Shown here piece by piece: positions 1-9,536 of a stretch of DNA of 64,000 nucleotides (position 1 is the stretch's first letter; the number at the start of each line of letters is the position of its first letter). Below the pieces are notes generated by a model. It had not been told where the DNA came from and did no database searches. It saw only the letters and a program-made list of their open reading frames with translations. This DNA is from Candidatus Pristimantibacillus lignocellulolyticus (GTDB lineage: Bacteria > Bacillota > Bacilli > Paenibacillales > Paenibacillaceae), in contig CP097899.1 of NCBI GenBank assembly GCA_023639215.1, forward strand, positions 2,791,001-2,855,000, read 5' to 3'. A program made the position numbers and the translations under genes.

Positions 1-1
1 T

Positions 2-1252
2 TTATTTATGCTACCACTGCAGCCAGCACATGCTATTGGGACATTGCGCACACTCGCAGCATATCAAGGAACTAAATATGATGCATGGTGTGATGAAGAG
101 CCAGGTAAAATTTCTCACGAAATTCGCTTTGGAGAACTGGCTAATTCCAATCAAGCACCTTTCTCTCCTTATTATGGTGGAGTAGATTCCACACCGCTTT
201 TCTTAATATTAATTGTGGAATATGTAAGATGGAGTGGAGATACATCGATTGTACATGAACTACAAACAAATATTGATGCTGCATTGGATTGGATTGATAC
301 ACGTTCGTCAACTAATGATGCCCATTTTTTGACCTATCATCAAGAAGCGAGTGAAGGATTTCCAAACCAAGGGTGGAAGGATTCCAGCAATTCAATTATT
401 CATGAGAACGGTCAATATGCAAAATCACCAATTGCACTAGTAGAGGTACAAGGTTATATATATGCTGCTAAGCAAGGATTAGCGGATATATATGAATCAA
501 TGGGTGAAACTGATCGTGCAAAGCAACTTTATGCTGAGGCAAAAAGGCTAAAGCAACAGTTTCAAGATCGTTATTGGATGGAAGAACACGGTTTCTATTG
601 CATCGCTCTTGATGAAAATTTGGAGCAGGTGAAATCCATTACTTCAAACCCCGGTCATCTATTAATGACCGATATTGTAGATGAGCAATACAGACAAATC
701 GTAGCAACTAGATTACTAGAACATGATATGTTTAGCGGTTATGGTATTCGTACGATGAGCAATAAAGCAAGTGGTTATTATCCACTAAGCTATCATAATG
801 GCAGTGTGTGGCCACATGATAATGGCATGATCTTACTTGGATTACTGCGTAACCGTTATGCCGATGATGCCATGAAAGTAGTATCAGGGATAATCAAGGT
901 TTCAACGCAATTCGATGGCTATCGTTTACCAGAGCTATTTTGTGGCTACGATCTCACAGAAACTGATAAGGTCATTCCATATCCAACAACATGCTCTCCA
1001 CAAGCTTGGGCAGGGGCAACAGCATTTGTTATGCTGCAGGCGATGCTTGGATTAATACCAAACGTACTAGCAGGTAAAATCTTTATTTCACCTTGTTTGC
1101 CAGTAGAGTTGGAGTATTTAACGGTTCATAACCTATGCATTGGTAGAGGTACATTAAGTTTCACCTTGAAACGTGATACTAATCTTGCTGCTAAAATAAA
1201 TATAGAAATAATTTCCAATACAACAGAGTTAGAGATTGAAATTCAATCCTGA
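2..1252 (+). CDS. C-terminal part of an amylo-alpha-1,6-glucosidase / MGH1-like glycoside hydrolase (cut by window start)
   Basis: The frame is open to the window edge, so the gene begins upstream and only about 416 C-terminal residues are visible. The (alpha/alpha)6-barrel pattern of debranching-type glycosidases is seen in EIRFGELANSN, YYGGVDSTPLFL and the late SYHNGSVWPHDNGM block, which is typical of amylo-alpha-1,6-glucosidase/GH63-like enzymes. The family hydrolyses alpha-glucosidic links. The last 80 residues resemble the beta-sandwich cap. It lies 38 bp upstream of a GH65 phosphorylase on the same strand, so it probably belongs to an alpha-glucan utilisation operon. The exact substrate cannot be told. 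The ATG at position 8 is internal and is not the true start. Confidence 0.8.
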   Translation, partial: LFMLPLQPAHAIGTLRTLAAYQGTKYDAWCDEEPGKISHEIRFGELANSNQAPFSPYYGGVDSTPLFLILIVEYVRWSGDTSIVHELQTNIDAALDWIDTRSSTNDAHFLTYHQEASEGFPNQGWKDSSNSIIHENGQYAKSPIALVEVQGYIYAAKQGLADIYESMGETDRAKQLYAEAKRLKQQFQDRYWMEEHGFYCIALDENLEQVKSITSNPGHLLMTDIVDEQYRQIVATRLLEHDMFSGYGIRTMSNKASGYYPLSYHNGSVWPHDNGMILLGLLRNRYADDAMKVVSGIIKVSTQFDGYRLPELFCGYDLTETDKVIPYPTTCSPQAWAGATAFVMLQAMLGLIPNVLAGKIFISPCLPVELEYLTVHNLCIGRGTLSFTLKRDTNLAAKINIEIISNTTELEIEIQS

Positions 1253-1290
1253 TTCTAAGTTTAGACTAACAATGCTAGGAGTGAATATTA

Positions 1291-3582
1291 ATGACTTGGA
1301 ACATTCAAAATACAAGTCTCGAGCAAGATGAATTATTGATTAATGAAAGTATTTTCGCTCTTGGTAACGGATATCTAGGGGTACGTGGTAACTTCGAGGA
1401 AGGTTACGCTTCGGAAATGAACAGTATTCGAGGAACGTATATCAATGCATTCCATGATGTCATTACAATCCCTTATGGGGAAAAATTACACGCTTTTCCA
1501 AGCACACAACAAAAATTAGTGAATGGTATAGATGGTCAAAGTGTGAATATTTTGATTGGTGACCAGCAAGAGACATTTAGCTTATTTAGCGGAAAAGTAT
1601 TAGATTTTGACCGTCAACTTAAGTTTGATGATGGATATGCTATTCGTTCTATTCATTGGGTTTCACCATTGGGACAAGAATTGAAAATTACCTTTAAGCG
1701 CCTAGTATCATTTTATGTACGTGAGTTATTTGCTATTGATATCCAAATTACACCTATTTCTGTTAAAGGTAAAATTACGATCACTTCAAGTATTAATGGA
1801 AACGTAGAAAATTATACGGCAGTTAATGATCCGCGCGTTGCATCTGGACATGCCAAGTTGTTACATACGGTAGCAACAGGCAGTGACCAACAATTGGACT
1901 ATATCGTTAATGAAACTTCAGCTTCTCAGTTGAAAATGAGTTGTTCTACTGCATATACACATTCAACTGCACTTACATCCGAGCATACTGCTTATGAACA
2001 AAGCGTTACTTATAAGGCTGATTTTGACTCTAGTAACGATATTTCTTTTACAAAGTGGAATGTTTATACGGATACGTTGCGACATGGAGCAGAGCCACAT
2101 GCGGTTGGTAAAAATATTATGTCAGAAGTGATGAGCACAACTTTTGAGCAGCAGCTTCAACATCAACGTGATTATATGGATGATTTCTGGAAAAGATCTG
2201 ATATTGTTATTAGCAATGACGATCGATTACAAGAAGGTATCCGATTTAATGTTTATCAATTACTACAATCTGCAGGACAAGATGAATACAGTAACATTGC
2301 TGCAAAAGGATTAACAGGTGAAGGTTATGAGGGGCACTATTTCTGGGATACGGAAATCTATATGTTCCCTGTATTTTTAATGACGCAGCCTCAAATTGCT
2401 AAGCGGCTATTAATTTATCGACATCATATTTTGGATTTTGCTAGAGAACGAGCGAAAGAAATGGGCCATCGTAAGGGTGCGCTCTATCCATGGCGGACAA
2501 TTTCAGGTTCGGAATGTTCTTCTTTCTTCCCTTCTGGAACGGCTCAATATCATATTAGCGCAGACGTTGCCTATAGCTACTCTCAATATTATATGGCAAC
2601 TGAAGATAATGATTTCTTATGGAAGTACGGAGCAGAAGTATTAATTGAGACAGCTCGTCTTTGGATTGAAGTCGGTCACTATTATAATGGGAAGTTTCAT
2701 ATTGATGAAGTAACTGGACCAGATGAATATACATGTTGTGTTGATAATAACTATTACACAAATGCTATGGCAAAAAGTAATTTATATTGGGCAGCAAAGA
2801 GTTGTAAGATTTTATCAACGCTAGATTCCGAGCAATTTGCTACATTAGCACAGCAATTAGATGTGTCTGAACAAGAAATTGCTGCATGGGATGCAGCTGC
2901 TGAAGCGATGTTGTTACTTCATGATGAACAATTAAACATCAACCCGCAGGATGACACGTTCTTACGTAAACAAGTGTGGAATTTCGAAGAAACACCTGAA
3001 GATAAATACCCATTATTACTACATTATCATCCATTAACGATCTATCGTTATCAAGTATGCAAACAAGCGGATACCGTTCTAGCTCATTTCCTGCTGGAAG
3101 ATGATCAAAGTATGGAAACGATTCGTAGCTCTTATGATTATTATGAGAAGATAACCACTCATGATTCATCGCTATCCTCTTGTATTTTTAGCATCATGGC
3201 ATCTAAAGTAGGCTATGCGAATAAAGCATATGATTATTTCTCTGAAACAGCTCGTCTTGATCTAGATAATACACATGGAAATACTAAAGATGGTTTGCAT
3301 TTGGCTAATATGGGCGGTACGTGGATGGCTATTGTATTTGGCTTTGCAGGCGTACGTATTAAAGAAACGCATTTAGCGCTTGCTCCTATGATTCCTGCAG
3401 GCTGGGAACAATACCAATTCAAAATTCAGTACAAAGGAAGAACGATTGATGTTCATATTACTTCCTCTCATGTACAACTAAATGTTATAGATGGCCAAGC
3501 ATTGCAACTTCGATTGTATGATCAAGACATTTCATTAGAGCCCAATGTTTCTTACAGAGGTAGTTTAAAAAGCGGACTTTGA
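1291..3582 (+). CDS. Glycoside hydrolase family 65 disaccharide phosphorylase (kojibiose/maltose/trehalose phosphorylase type)
   Basis: The 763-residue length is normal for GH65. These enzymes cleave an alpha-glucosyl disaccharide with phosphate, releasing beta-glucose-1-phosphate in the cytoplasm. Visible motifs are the GLTGEGYEGHYFWDTE block, the catalytic-acid motif TGPDEY with Glu479 as predicted general acid, DNNYYTNAMAK, and the phosphate-binding region GNTKDGLHLANMGGTW. The start is supported by AGGAGTG ten bases upstream. The TCCVDNNYYTN context is closer to kojibiose/nigerose-type enzymes than to maltose phosphorylases, but that is an inference. Beta-phosphoglucomutase follows 100 bp downstream and would convert the product to glucose-6-phosphate. 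Confidence 0.92.
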   Translation: MTWNIQNTSLEQDELLINESIFALGNGYLGVRGNFEEGYASEMNSIRGTYINAFHDVITIPYGEKLHAFPSTQQKLVNGIDGQSVNILIGDQQETFSLFSGKVLDFDRQLKFDDGYAIRSIHWVSPLGQELKITFKRLVSFYVRELFAIDIQITPISVKGKITITSSINGNVENYTAVNDPRVASGHAKLLHTVATGSDQQLDYIVNETSASQLKMSCSTAYTHSTALTSEHTAYEQSVTYKADFDSSNDISFTKWNVYTDTLRHGAEPHAVGKNIMSEVMSTTFEQQLQHQRDYMDDFWKRSDIVISNDDRLQEGIRFNVYQLLQSAGQDEYSNIAAKGLTGEGYEGHYFWDTEIYMFPVFLMTQPQIAKRLLIYRHHILDFARERAKEMGHRKGALYPWRTISGSECSSFFPSGTAQYHISADVAYSYSQYYMATEDNDFLWKYGAEVLIETARLWIEVGHYYNGKFHIDEVTGPDEYTCCVDNNYYTNAMAKSNLYWAAKSCKILSTLDSEQFATLAQQLDVSEQEIAAWDAAAEAMLLLHDEQLNINPQDDTFLRKQVWNFEETPEDKYPLLLHYHPLTIYRYQVCKQADTVLAHFLLEDDQSMETIRSSYDYYEKITTHDSSLSSCIFSIMASKVGYANKAYDYFSETARLDLDNTHGNTKDGLHLANMGGTWMAIVFGFAGVRIKETHLALAPMIPAGWEQYQFKIQYKGRTIDVHITSSHVQLNVIDGQALQLRLYDQDISLEPNVSYRGSLKSGL

Positions 3583-3682
3583 TAACGAATTCATGAATGT
3601 AGCATAGTCGACATCGAATACGAAACGAACTTGGGAAGTTTTACAATAATAAATGATCTTGCATACAAAGGAGTGATACACA

Positions 3683-4360
3683 ATGGTTCAAACTGTGAGA
3701 GCGGTTATTTTTGATTTGGATGGTGTAATTACTGATACAGCAGAACATCATTATCTTGCTTGGAAAGCTATCGCAGACGAGTTAGGCTTACCTTTTACAA
3801 GAGAATTTAATGAAAAGCTTAAAGGTGTTTCGCGTATGGAATCACTTCGTTTACTATTAAGCTTATCAAAAGAACCTCTAAGTTTTACAGATGAGGAGCT
3901 TGATAATCTAGCCACTCGTAAAAATGAAATTTATAAACAATTGATCTTGGAAATTAAGCCGGAGGATGTATTGCCTGGTATTCCTGAACTACTAATTGAG
4001 CTCAAACAAAATGGAATAAAAACAGCGATAGCTTCTGCTAGCAAAAATGCATTCACAGTCATTGATAATTTACAAATGAATGATCAATTTGATGTGATTG
4101 TTGATGCAGCAACTATTATTAATTCTAAACCAGATCCTGAAGTGTTTTTGAGAGCTGCACAATTGCTTGAAGTAGAACCAATACAATGTGTGGGAGTAGA
4201 GGATGCAGTTGCAGGGGTAGAAGCTATTAAATCGGCTCATATGGCTGCTATTGCAATTGGTCCAGCTGAGTCATTCCCACATGCTGATCTCGTATTATCT
4301 TCGACTAAGTCATTAGAATTGCAGCAAGTAATAAATGCACAAAAATTAAAATCGAAATAA
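3683..4360 (+). CDS. pgmB: Beta-phosphoglucomutase (HAD superfamily)
   Basis: This 225-residue HAD protein has motif I F-D-L-D-G-V-I-T-D-T with nucleophile Asp11 and acid/base Asp13. A cap domain carries a K-G-V-S-R substrate loop, motif II is SAS near residue 112, and K-P-D-P-E-V-F and G-V-E-D-A-V-A-G match motifs III/IV. The HxxxW element (HHYLAWK) after motif I is typical of beta-phosphoglucomutase. It interconverts beta-glucose-1-phosphate and glucose-6-phosphate, matching the product of the GH65 phosphorylase just upstream. The ribosome site is AGGAGTGA. A strong terminator follows the gene, marking the operon end. Confidence 0.93.
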   Translation: MVQTVRAVIFDLDGVITDTAEHHYLAWKAIADELGLPFTREFNEKLKGVSRMESLRLLLSLSKEPLSFTDEELDNLATRKNEIYKQLILEIKPEDVLPGIPELLIELKQNGIKTAIASASKNAFTVIDNLQMNDQFDVIVDAATIINSKPDPEVFLRAAQLLEVEPIQCVGVEDAVAGVEAIKSAHMAAIAIGPAESFPHADLVLSSTKSLELQQVINAQKLKSK

Positions 4361-4380
4361 TATTAATATAATAAAATCTT

Positions 4381-4426
4381 AAATAGCCAGTTGCCCGAGA
4401 AAATCTCAGGTAGCTGGCTATTTTTT
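4381..4426 (+). terminator. Rho-independent terminator after pgmB
   Basis: AAATAGCCAG pairs perfectly with CTGGCTATTT over 10 bp and runs into six T residues, ending the alpha-glucoside operon. Confidence 0.9.
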
Positions 4427-4712
4427 GTCTAAATCGTTAGGAGTCGGAAAATAAGTGGAAAAATCTTCTGTGGATGCAGATATCGTACATGAAAGCTTAA
4501 AGTTTGAATATAACGCTTCTAACGAAGAGTTACAGCAAGTTTGAAACGTCTAATATTCAAGTAAGTGTTAGCATATTATATAAGGTTATTTAAAAATAGG
4601 TAATTAGGAGTAATTATGAAAAATTATACCAAAGAACTATTGTTACTGGTAAACAATTGATTTAGAGTAGTCCATGATGTGTATTATACTTTTCATTAGG
4701 AGTGTGAATTGA
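4427..4712 (+). other. Intergenic stretch with two possible leader mini-ORFs
   Basis: No established gene is seen. Two very short frames have plausible ribosome sites. One is a GTG-started frame of 29 codons at 4455-4544 preceded by AGGAGTC. The other is an ATG-started frame of 14 codons at 4616-4660 preceded by TAGGAGT. The second ends about 50 bp upstream of the stalk-domain gene and could be a leader peptide. Neither has a recognised homologue, and either may be chance. Confidence 0.25.
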
Positions 4713-5387
4713 TTGAAGAAAAAAGCATTTGTAGCTATTATAAGCGTGTCAATGCTTGCTAGCATGGGAACTGGTGCATTAGCAGCAACTAAGCTACAAG
4801 AAATTAAAGCATATCTTAATCCTGGGATAAAGGTACAAGTAGATGGAACTTTTGTTGAATTGCGCGATGTTAAAGGCAATGCTATTGCACCGATCAGTTA
4901 TCAAAATGCCAATTATTTTTCGATTCGTGCGATCTCAGATGCCCTTGATGTAGCAGTTGATTATGATGTGGATACTCAAACCATAATTTTAGGCGAGAAA
5001 GTAGAAGGAGTCTCCATTGCTGGAGGATTCAATGATATGTATCATACGAAAGATCCAGCTCAAACAACCTACAAAGGCAAAGATTATAAAGAGGCTTACT
5101 TTAACAATTATGAAAATAACCGTAGCGCAAGCTTTATGCTCTATCCAAATAAAGAATATCAAGCACTAAACCTTCAAATTGCAGCTGTTGATGGTGATAT
5201 TTCAAACTTTGTTATTAAAGACGCTGATAACGATATTATTCTGAAAAAGGTAGACGTCATTAAATCTGCAGAAGGTTTGGTTACTGTCCAAGCTGATATC
5301 GGCGGTGTGAAATCATTATACATTTACGGTGATGTCAAGAAAGATACAGCTGTCTTTATACCATTGACGACTTCTTATTATAAATAG
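4713..5387 (+). CDS. Secreted stalk-domain (copper amine oxidase N-terminal-like) protein
   Basis: The start is TTG with AGGAGTG 11 bases upstream. The N-terminus is a clear signal peptide (MKKKAFVAIISVSMLASMGTG then ALA-A), so the 224-residue product is exported. Residues about 35-95 match the stalk/copper-amine-oxidase N-terminal domain (I-K-V-Q-V-D-G-T-F-V-E-L, Y-F-S-I-R-A-I-S-D-A-L, T-I-I-L-G). This module is very common in secreted Paenibacillus proteins and is thought to be a wall- or partner-binding domain. The rest is a beta-rich tail with no recognised motif. There is no enzymatic oxidase domain. The function is unknown. Confidence 0.75.
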   Translation: MKKKAFVAIISVSMLASMGTGALAATKLQEIKAYLNPGIKVQVDGTFVELRDVKGNAIAPISYQNANYFSIRAISDALDVAVDYDVDTQTIILGEKVEGVSIAGGFNDMYHTKDPAQTTYKGKDYKEAYFNNYENNRSASFMLYPNKEYQALNLQIAAVDGDISNFVIKDADNDIILKKVDVIKSAEGLVTVQADIGGVKSLYIYGDVKKDTAVFIPLTTSYYK

Positions 5388-5394
5388 TCCTATT

Positions 5395-5431
5395 AAAAAC
5401 GCATTCGAGCATAGTAATCGAATGCGTTTTT
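5395..5431. terminator. Bidirectional terminator between convergent genes
   Basis: AAAAACGCATTCGA pairs with TCGAATGCGTTTTT. A-runs and T-runs flank the stem on both sides, so it can stop transcription from the stalk-domain gene and from the convergent esterase gene. Confidence 0.9.
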
Positions 5432-5460
5432 AAGTTTAAATAAGACTTAGAGATTCAACA

Positions 5461-7086
5461 CTAATTTAACCAAACGGAATCAATGTAAATCGATCCTTTA
5501 TTTTTCTGATCAAAAACAAAAGATACAGATTCAATATTTGTTAGATCAATGTTTTTAAAATCACTAAGCGGTAGGTTTATGCTTGCAAGTGGCGTACTCC
5601 TTGACCAATAAAAGATATCTAGATCTTCTAGAGAGGTACTGTCTATATTCCCAGCACTATAGGTTAGTGCATTTAAATTTGGTGGTAGCGTCAAGGAAGA
5701 AGTATTTCCTTTTGTATCTCTAAGTAAAATAGTAAAGCTTTGTGAAGAGTCTTTTGAATTTATTTCGTCTGCTGAGTCAATTACCGAATTTATCGTTAGT
5801 CCGGCATATTCACTGAAATCTGAAATGCTTGGAACAAACTTTAATACAGCGTTAGATTGTTCCCATTTAACATTGATGAGCTCTCTCGTCATTAGATCTC
5901 CATCTCCAGAAGTAATCGTATCTATGAGTACTTCATCATTTTTATAAAACCATGAGTCAATACTCTGCTTTATTTCCGCGCCTTCGGTAGAATAACCATT
6001 GATTTCAGAAGCATCTGCAATGCGTTTTGCTTTCTTTGTCTGATACATAACAGTAACATCAAAATCATACATGGTGTTTGGTTGAGCAACGGATGGTAGT
6101 ATAAAAGCTTCTTTTTGACCTTTAAGCGATGCATGATAGAAATCAGTAGCAAAGTCCATTAAAAAGCTTTCTTGCTGTTCACGAGATAGTTGATCAACGG
6201 AAGTATTTTTAACTAAAGAAAACGAAGCATCATTTCGTGTTACTTTTCTGTTGAAATAGTTATGATTTGCCTTCATTAACTGGGTAACAGAATAATCGTG
6301 ATTGACTTCTTTACTAAGAGATCTATACGTAATAAACCCATCTAGAGAAATGACATCACCGTCATATTCAGGGACTAGTATGGCAACATCAGCATCTGGC
6401 CAATTATGTTCAAAAAAATAAGTAGGGGCTATTGATAATATTGCTTGAATCGATCTACCACGACTTTCTTGATCCTTTGCGATTTCAAAAACAGTTTCTC
6501 CACCTCTAGAATGCCCCATAAGTGCAATTTGATTTGGGTCAATTTTACCTTTTAAATCAATGGGAAAACCGCCATTATTTCCTTCATTCGCATTAAGTAA
6601 CCCCTCAATGTGATCATTTGCCACAGGAATAGATTTTTCTTGATCATCATTGTCACCGTATTTCCATATATAAGGCTTACTCATATCCATAGAGACAGCA
6701 ATATAACCGTTTTCAGCGAGATGCTGTACTAGGTATTCAAATCCAGTATCGAAGCGTAAGTTCTCCTTCTCATTTTCATGAGAGCCATGACTAATCAAAA
6801 TTAAAGGGAATGGTCCCTGACCTTCAGGTACTCCGATAATTCCGCGAACTTCATAAGGCATAATCTTATTACTTGTTGACATATATTCCTTTTTCCCTAG
6901 ATTATATTCCGTAGTGGTAGCTTCATTTGTCCCTTTGGATAAAGGAGGTTTCTCATAAACCGATAGTTCCCTTGTAGTTATGGAAAGTGAGGAGTCATTT
7001 GTTCCTTCGGGTGATGTCTTCCCGTTGCAACTAGATAGTAATAATGCTGCAATTATTATAGAGCAAAAATATATATAATTTTTCAT
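5461..7086 (-). CDS. Lipoprotein with alpha/beta-hydrolase (PAF-acetylhydrolase/dienelactone-hydrolase-like) domain
   Basis: The 541-residue protein begins with a lipoprotein signal (LLSSC, Cys20), so it should sit on the outer face of the membrane. Residues about 75-320 form an alpha/beta hydrolase: an oxyanion-hole SHGSHE near residue 100 and the nucleophile elbow G-H-S-R-G-G with Ser193. The C-terminal 200 residues are a beta-rich extension of unknown role, resembling accessory domains of secreted esterases. Probable role: hydrolysis of an ester outside the cell, substrate unknown. The gene is divergent from the siderophore uptake operon, and a TGAGAATC half-site lies in its upstream region, so iron control is possible but unproven. 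Confidence 0.78.
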   Translation of the reverse strand: MKNYIYFCSIIIAALLLSSCNGKTSPEGTNDSSLSITTRELSVYEKPPLSKGTNEATTTEYNLGKKEYMSTSNKIMPYEVRGIIGVPEGQGPFPLILISHGSHENEKENLRFDTGFEYLVQHLAENGYIAVSMDMSKPYIWKYGDNDDQEKSIPVANDHIEGLLNANEGNNGGFPIDLKGKIDPNQIALMGHSRGGETVFEIAKDQESRGRSIQAILSIAPTYFFEHNWPDADVAILVPEYDGDVISLDGFITYRSLSKEVNHDYSVTQLMKANHNYFNRKVTRNDASFSLVKNTSVDQLSREQQESFLMDFATDFYHASLKGQKEAFILPSVAQPNTMYDFDVTVMYQTKKAKRIADASEINGYSTEGAEIKQSIDSWFYKNDEVLIDTITSGDGDLMTRELINVKWEQSNAVLKFVPSISDFSEYAGLTINSVIDSADEINSKDSSQSFTILLRDTKGNTSSLTLPPNLNALTYSAGNIDSTSLEDLDIFYWSRSTPLASINLPLSDFKNIDLTNIESVSFVFDQKNKGSIYIDSVWLN

Positions 7087-7414
7087 AGTATCCTTTCATT
7101 GTCCATACATAGTGTATTAATTTTTGATTCTCATTTTATTATTTCATCTTCTCAGTTTATTATCCTCTAACTATACAATTATTGATATAGTTATAAAGTA
7201 TGTGAACTTGCTGCAACTGGGAAATTTAGTTTACACAGGAGCACTATATGGAGAATGCTCTAATAGCCGACTATGACGATAATAGCGGTTCTGATTGTAA
7301 CGTATGAGAATCATTTGGAGTAATAAATGAGTTGTTTATGCATCTTCTGAATTTTTATACAGTTTATTTTACAATAAATATTGCCAATTAATAATTATTG
7401 TATTATTATTTAGT

Positions 7415-7429
7415 TGATAATGAATATCA
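7415..7429 (+). promoter_or_regulatory. Fur box upstream of first siderophore ABC operon
   Basis: The 7-1-7 inverted repeat TGATAAT-G-AATATCA differs from the Bacillus-type Fur consensus TGATAATNATTATCA at one position. It lies 26 bp upstream of the lipoprotein start. A weaker half-match (TGAGAATCATT) is at 7305-7315 in the same gap of about 370 bp, which otherwise holds nothing recognised. Confidence 0.8.
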
Positions 7430-7454
7430 TTCTTATTTAGGGGAGAGAGACAAA

Positions 7455-8474
7455 TTGAAAAAGAGAATGTCACTTGTTTTATTTGTAATGCTATCAGTAG
7501 TTATGGTTTTGTCAGCTTGTGGTAACGCTGGAAATGGAGCAACTGAACCAGCGAATTCCGGCACTCAAACTGAGCAATCTACTAACCAAAATGGTGGGAA
7601 TTCTACAGAACAGACTTCTGAAGAGCCTACTAAGAGAGAAATAACTCACGCTCTAGGAACAACAACTATCGAAGGAAAGCCTCAACGTATTGTAACTTTA
7701 TTCCAAGGTGCAACAGATACATTAGTGCAGTTTGATATAACTCCTGTGGGAGTAGTAGAATCATGGGCACAACAACCGATGTATGATTATCTAAAAGATG
7801 ATCTGCAGGATGTAACTTATGTTGGACTTGAAACACAGCCTAACCTAGAAGAAATTTCTGCATTAAAACCTGACTTAATTATTGCTACACAAGTACGTCA
7901 TGAGGAAATTTATGAGCAACTTACTCAAATTGCACCAACTGTAGTAACTTCTATTCTTTATGACTTCCGTGAAACAGCTAATATTATTGGTCAATCAATT
8001 GGTGATGAAGATACAGCAAAAACATTAATCGCAGATTGGGATACACGAGTTGCTGACTTTAAGTCAAAAGTGTCTGGTGTGGAAGGATGGCCATTAAGTG
8101 CTTCTGTAGTAAACTTCCGTGACGATCATGCTCGAATTTATGTTACAGGTTTTGCGGGTTCTATTCTAACAGAGCTTGGCTTCAACGGTCCGAAGGATTT
8201 AACTGGAGATGATCACGAAATTGTACGTCTAATGGACAAAGAAAGTATTCCTAATATGAACGCAGATGTTACATTTGAATTTTTCGAAGATACTGAAATC
8301 ATTAAGAAAACTCATGCTGAGTGGACAAGTCACCCGCTTTATCAAAACCTAGATTCTGCTAAAAATAATCAGGTGTATAAAGTAGATGATATCACTTGGA
8401 ACTTTGCTGGTGGATTAAAATCAGCTCATCTAATGCTAGATAGTCTTTACACTCATTTTGGATTTGAACAGTAG
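7455..8474 (+). CDS. Iron-siderophore ABC transporter substrate-binding lipoprotein
   Basis: The chosen start is TTG at 7455 with GGGGAGAG 8 bases upstream. Upstream codons in this frame cross the Fur box and look non-coding. The 339-residue protein has a lipobox (LSAC, Cys22) followed by an Asn/Thr/Glu-rich linker. A FecB/FhuD-type periplasmic-binding fold follows (PQRIVTLFQGATDTLVQF, L-K-P-D-L-I-I-A, Y-Q-N-L-D-S-A-K-N-N-Q-V-Y). It captures a ferric siderophore outside the membrane and delivers it to the two FecCD permeases downstream. It resembles the YfiY group of hydroxamate/citrate-siderophore receptors, but the ligand cannot be fixed from sequence. Confidence 0.92.
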   Translation: MKKRMSLVLFVMLSVVMVLSACGNAGNGATEPANSGTQTEQSTNQNGGNSTEQTSEEPTKREITHALGTTTIEGKPQRIVTLFQGATDTLVQFDITPVGVVESWAQQPMYDYLKDDLQDVTYVGLETQPNLEEISALKPDLIIATQVRHEEIYEQLTQIAPTVVTSILYDFRETANIIGQSIGDEDTAKTLIADWDTRVADFKSKVSGVEGWPLSASVVNFRDDHARIYVTGFAGSILTELGFNGPKDLTGDDHEIVRLMDKESIPNMNADVTFEFFEDTEIIKKTHAEWTSHPLYQNLDSAKNNQVYKVDDITWNFAGGLKSAHLMLDSLYTHFGFEQ

Positions 8475-8481
8475 ATTGGAT

Positions 8482-8509
8482 AAGGGGGACACCTACGCTC
8501 CCCCTTTTT
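8482..8509 (+). terminator. Intra-operon hairpin after the binding protein
   Basis: AAGGGGGA pairs with TCCCCCTT and is followed by T residues. A leaky terminator here would let the binding protein be made in excess over the permeases, as is common in ABC import operons. Confidence 0.75.
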
Positions 8510-8531
8510 CTATGGAAGAAGAGGATACGCT

Positions 8532-9536
8532 ATGCTACAAACATCATTTTCTAGAGCTGTTGGATTAATAGGACTTGTCATTGCAGTCATATTATTAATA
8601 TATTGCAGTCTAGCTATGGGACAACTATCGATCTCATTTCGCGCGGTATGGCAAGTTGTAACGAATTATGATTCTAGCAACACTGAGCATATTGTCATTG
8701 CTACAAGTAGATTATCTAGAGCTATTATTGCTCTAGTCGTTGGAATGACCTTTGCCGTTGCCGGTATATTAGTACAAGCATTAACAAGAAACCCTTTAGC
8801 TGCTCCAGATTTAATCGGAGTCAACTCTGGGGCGATTTTTTTTATAGTACTCGCGATTACGTGGCTCAATCTTCAATCCTTAAGCCACTACATGTGGTTT
8901 GCTTTCTTGGGTGCAGCGATTTCAGGACTAGCTGTATTCTTCCTTAGCAGTATTGGTCGGGATGGTCTTACTCCTATTAAAATCATAATAGCAGGAACAG
9001 CCCTTTCTGCACTTTTCATTTCCTTTACGCAAGGTTTACTTGTTATTGATGAACAATCTATACAAACTGTGTTATTTTGGATCGCTGGCTCCATAGCGGG
9101 TAGAGATATAAGCTTGTTACTATCTGTATTGCCTATATTACTAGGTGCTTTATTAGTAAGCTTGTTTATTGGTAAATCTATGAATATATTTAGCTCTGGT
9201 GATGATGTAGCCAAGAGTCTTGGACTTAATGTTGGTCTACTTAAAATTGTTATGGGTATATTAATTATTGTATTAGCTGGGGGATCCGTAGCCATTGTGG
9301 GTTCCATTGGCTTTGTAGGTCTGATCGTACCTCATATCGCTAAGCGTTTAGTCGGTACCGACTATCGTTGGATATTACCTTATGGTGCTTTAATCGGTTC
9401 TTTGCTACTATTAGCAGCTGATATATCTGCTAGGTTTATTATAATTCCTCAAGAGGCACCTATCGGTGTGATGACTGCAATAATTGGTGGTCCATTCTTT
9501 ATTTATTTAGCCAAAAAAGGGGTGTCTAAACAATGA
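8532..9536 (+). CDS. FecCD-family siderophore permease, subunit 1
   Basis: A 334-residue polytopic membrane protein of the BtuC/FecCD family. Family signatures include R-L-S-R-A-I-I-A-L-V-V-G-M near residue 60, L-T-R-N-P-L-A-A-P-D-L-I-G-V-N-S-G, and the ATPase-contact and C-terminal G-F-V-G-L-I-V-P-H-I-A-K-R-L-V-G motif. It forms the membrane channel with the next gene product. Its stop overlaps the next start (ATGA), which indicates translational coupling. Confidence 0.93.
   Translation: MLQTSFSRAVGLIGLVIAVILLIYCSLAMGQLSISFRAVWQVVTNYDSSNTEHIVIATSRLSRAIIALVVGMTFAVAGILVQALTRNPLAAPDLIGVNSGAIFFIVLAITWLNLQSLSHYMWFAFLGAAISGLAVFFLSSIGRDGLTPIKIIIAGTALSALFISFTQGLLVIDEQSIQTVLFWIAGSIAGRDISLLLSVLPILLGALLVSLFIGKSMNIFSSGDDVAKSLGLNVGLLKIVMGILIIVLAGGSVAIVGSIGFVGLIVPHIAKRLVGTDYRWILPYGALIGSLLLLAADISARFIIIPQEAPIGVMTAIIGGPFFIYLAKKGVSKQ

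Noticed and set aside
7120..7140. Fur box for the lipoprotein hydrolase gene.
   Set aside because: Only one half-site (TGAGAATC on the minus strand) fits; the other half does not match, so it is not listed as an operator.
8888..9307. Long minus-strand open frames opposite the FecCD permease genes (also 9718-10083 and 30631-31080).
   Set aside because: They are shadows of strongly supported membrane-protein genes, a common artefact of hydrophobic codon patterns, and have no ribosome sites.
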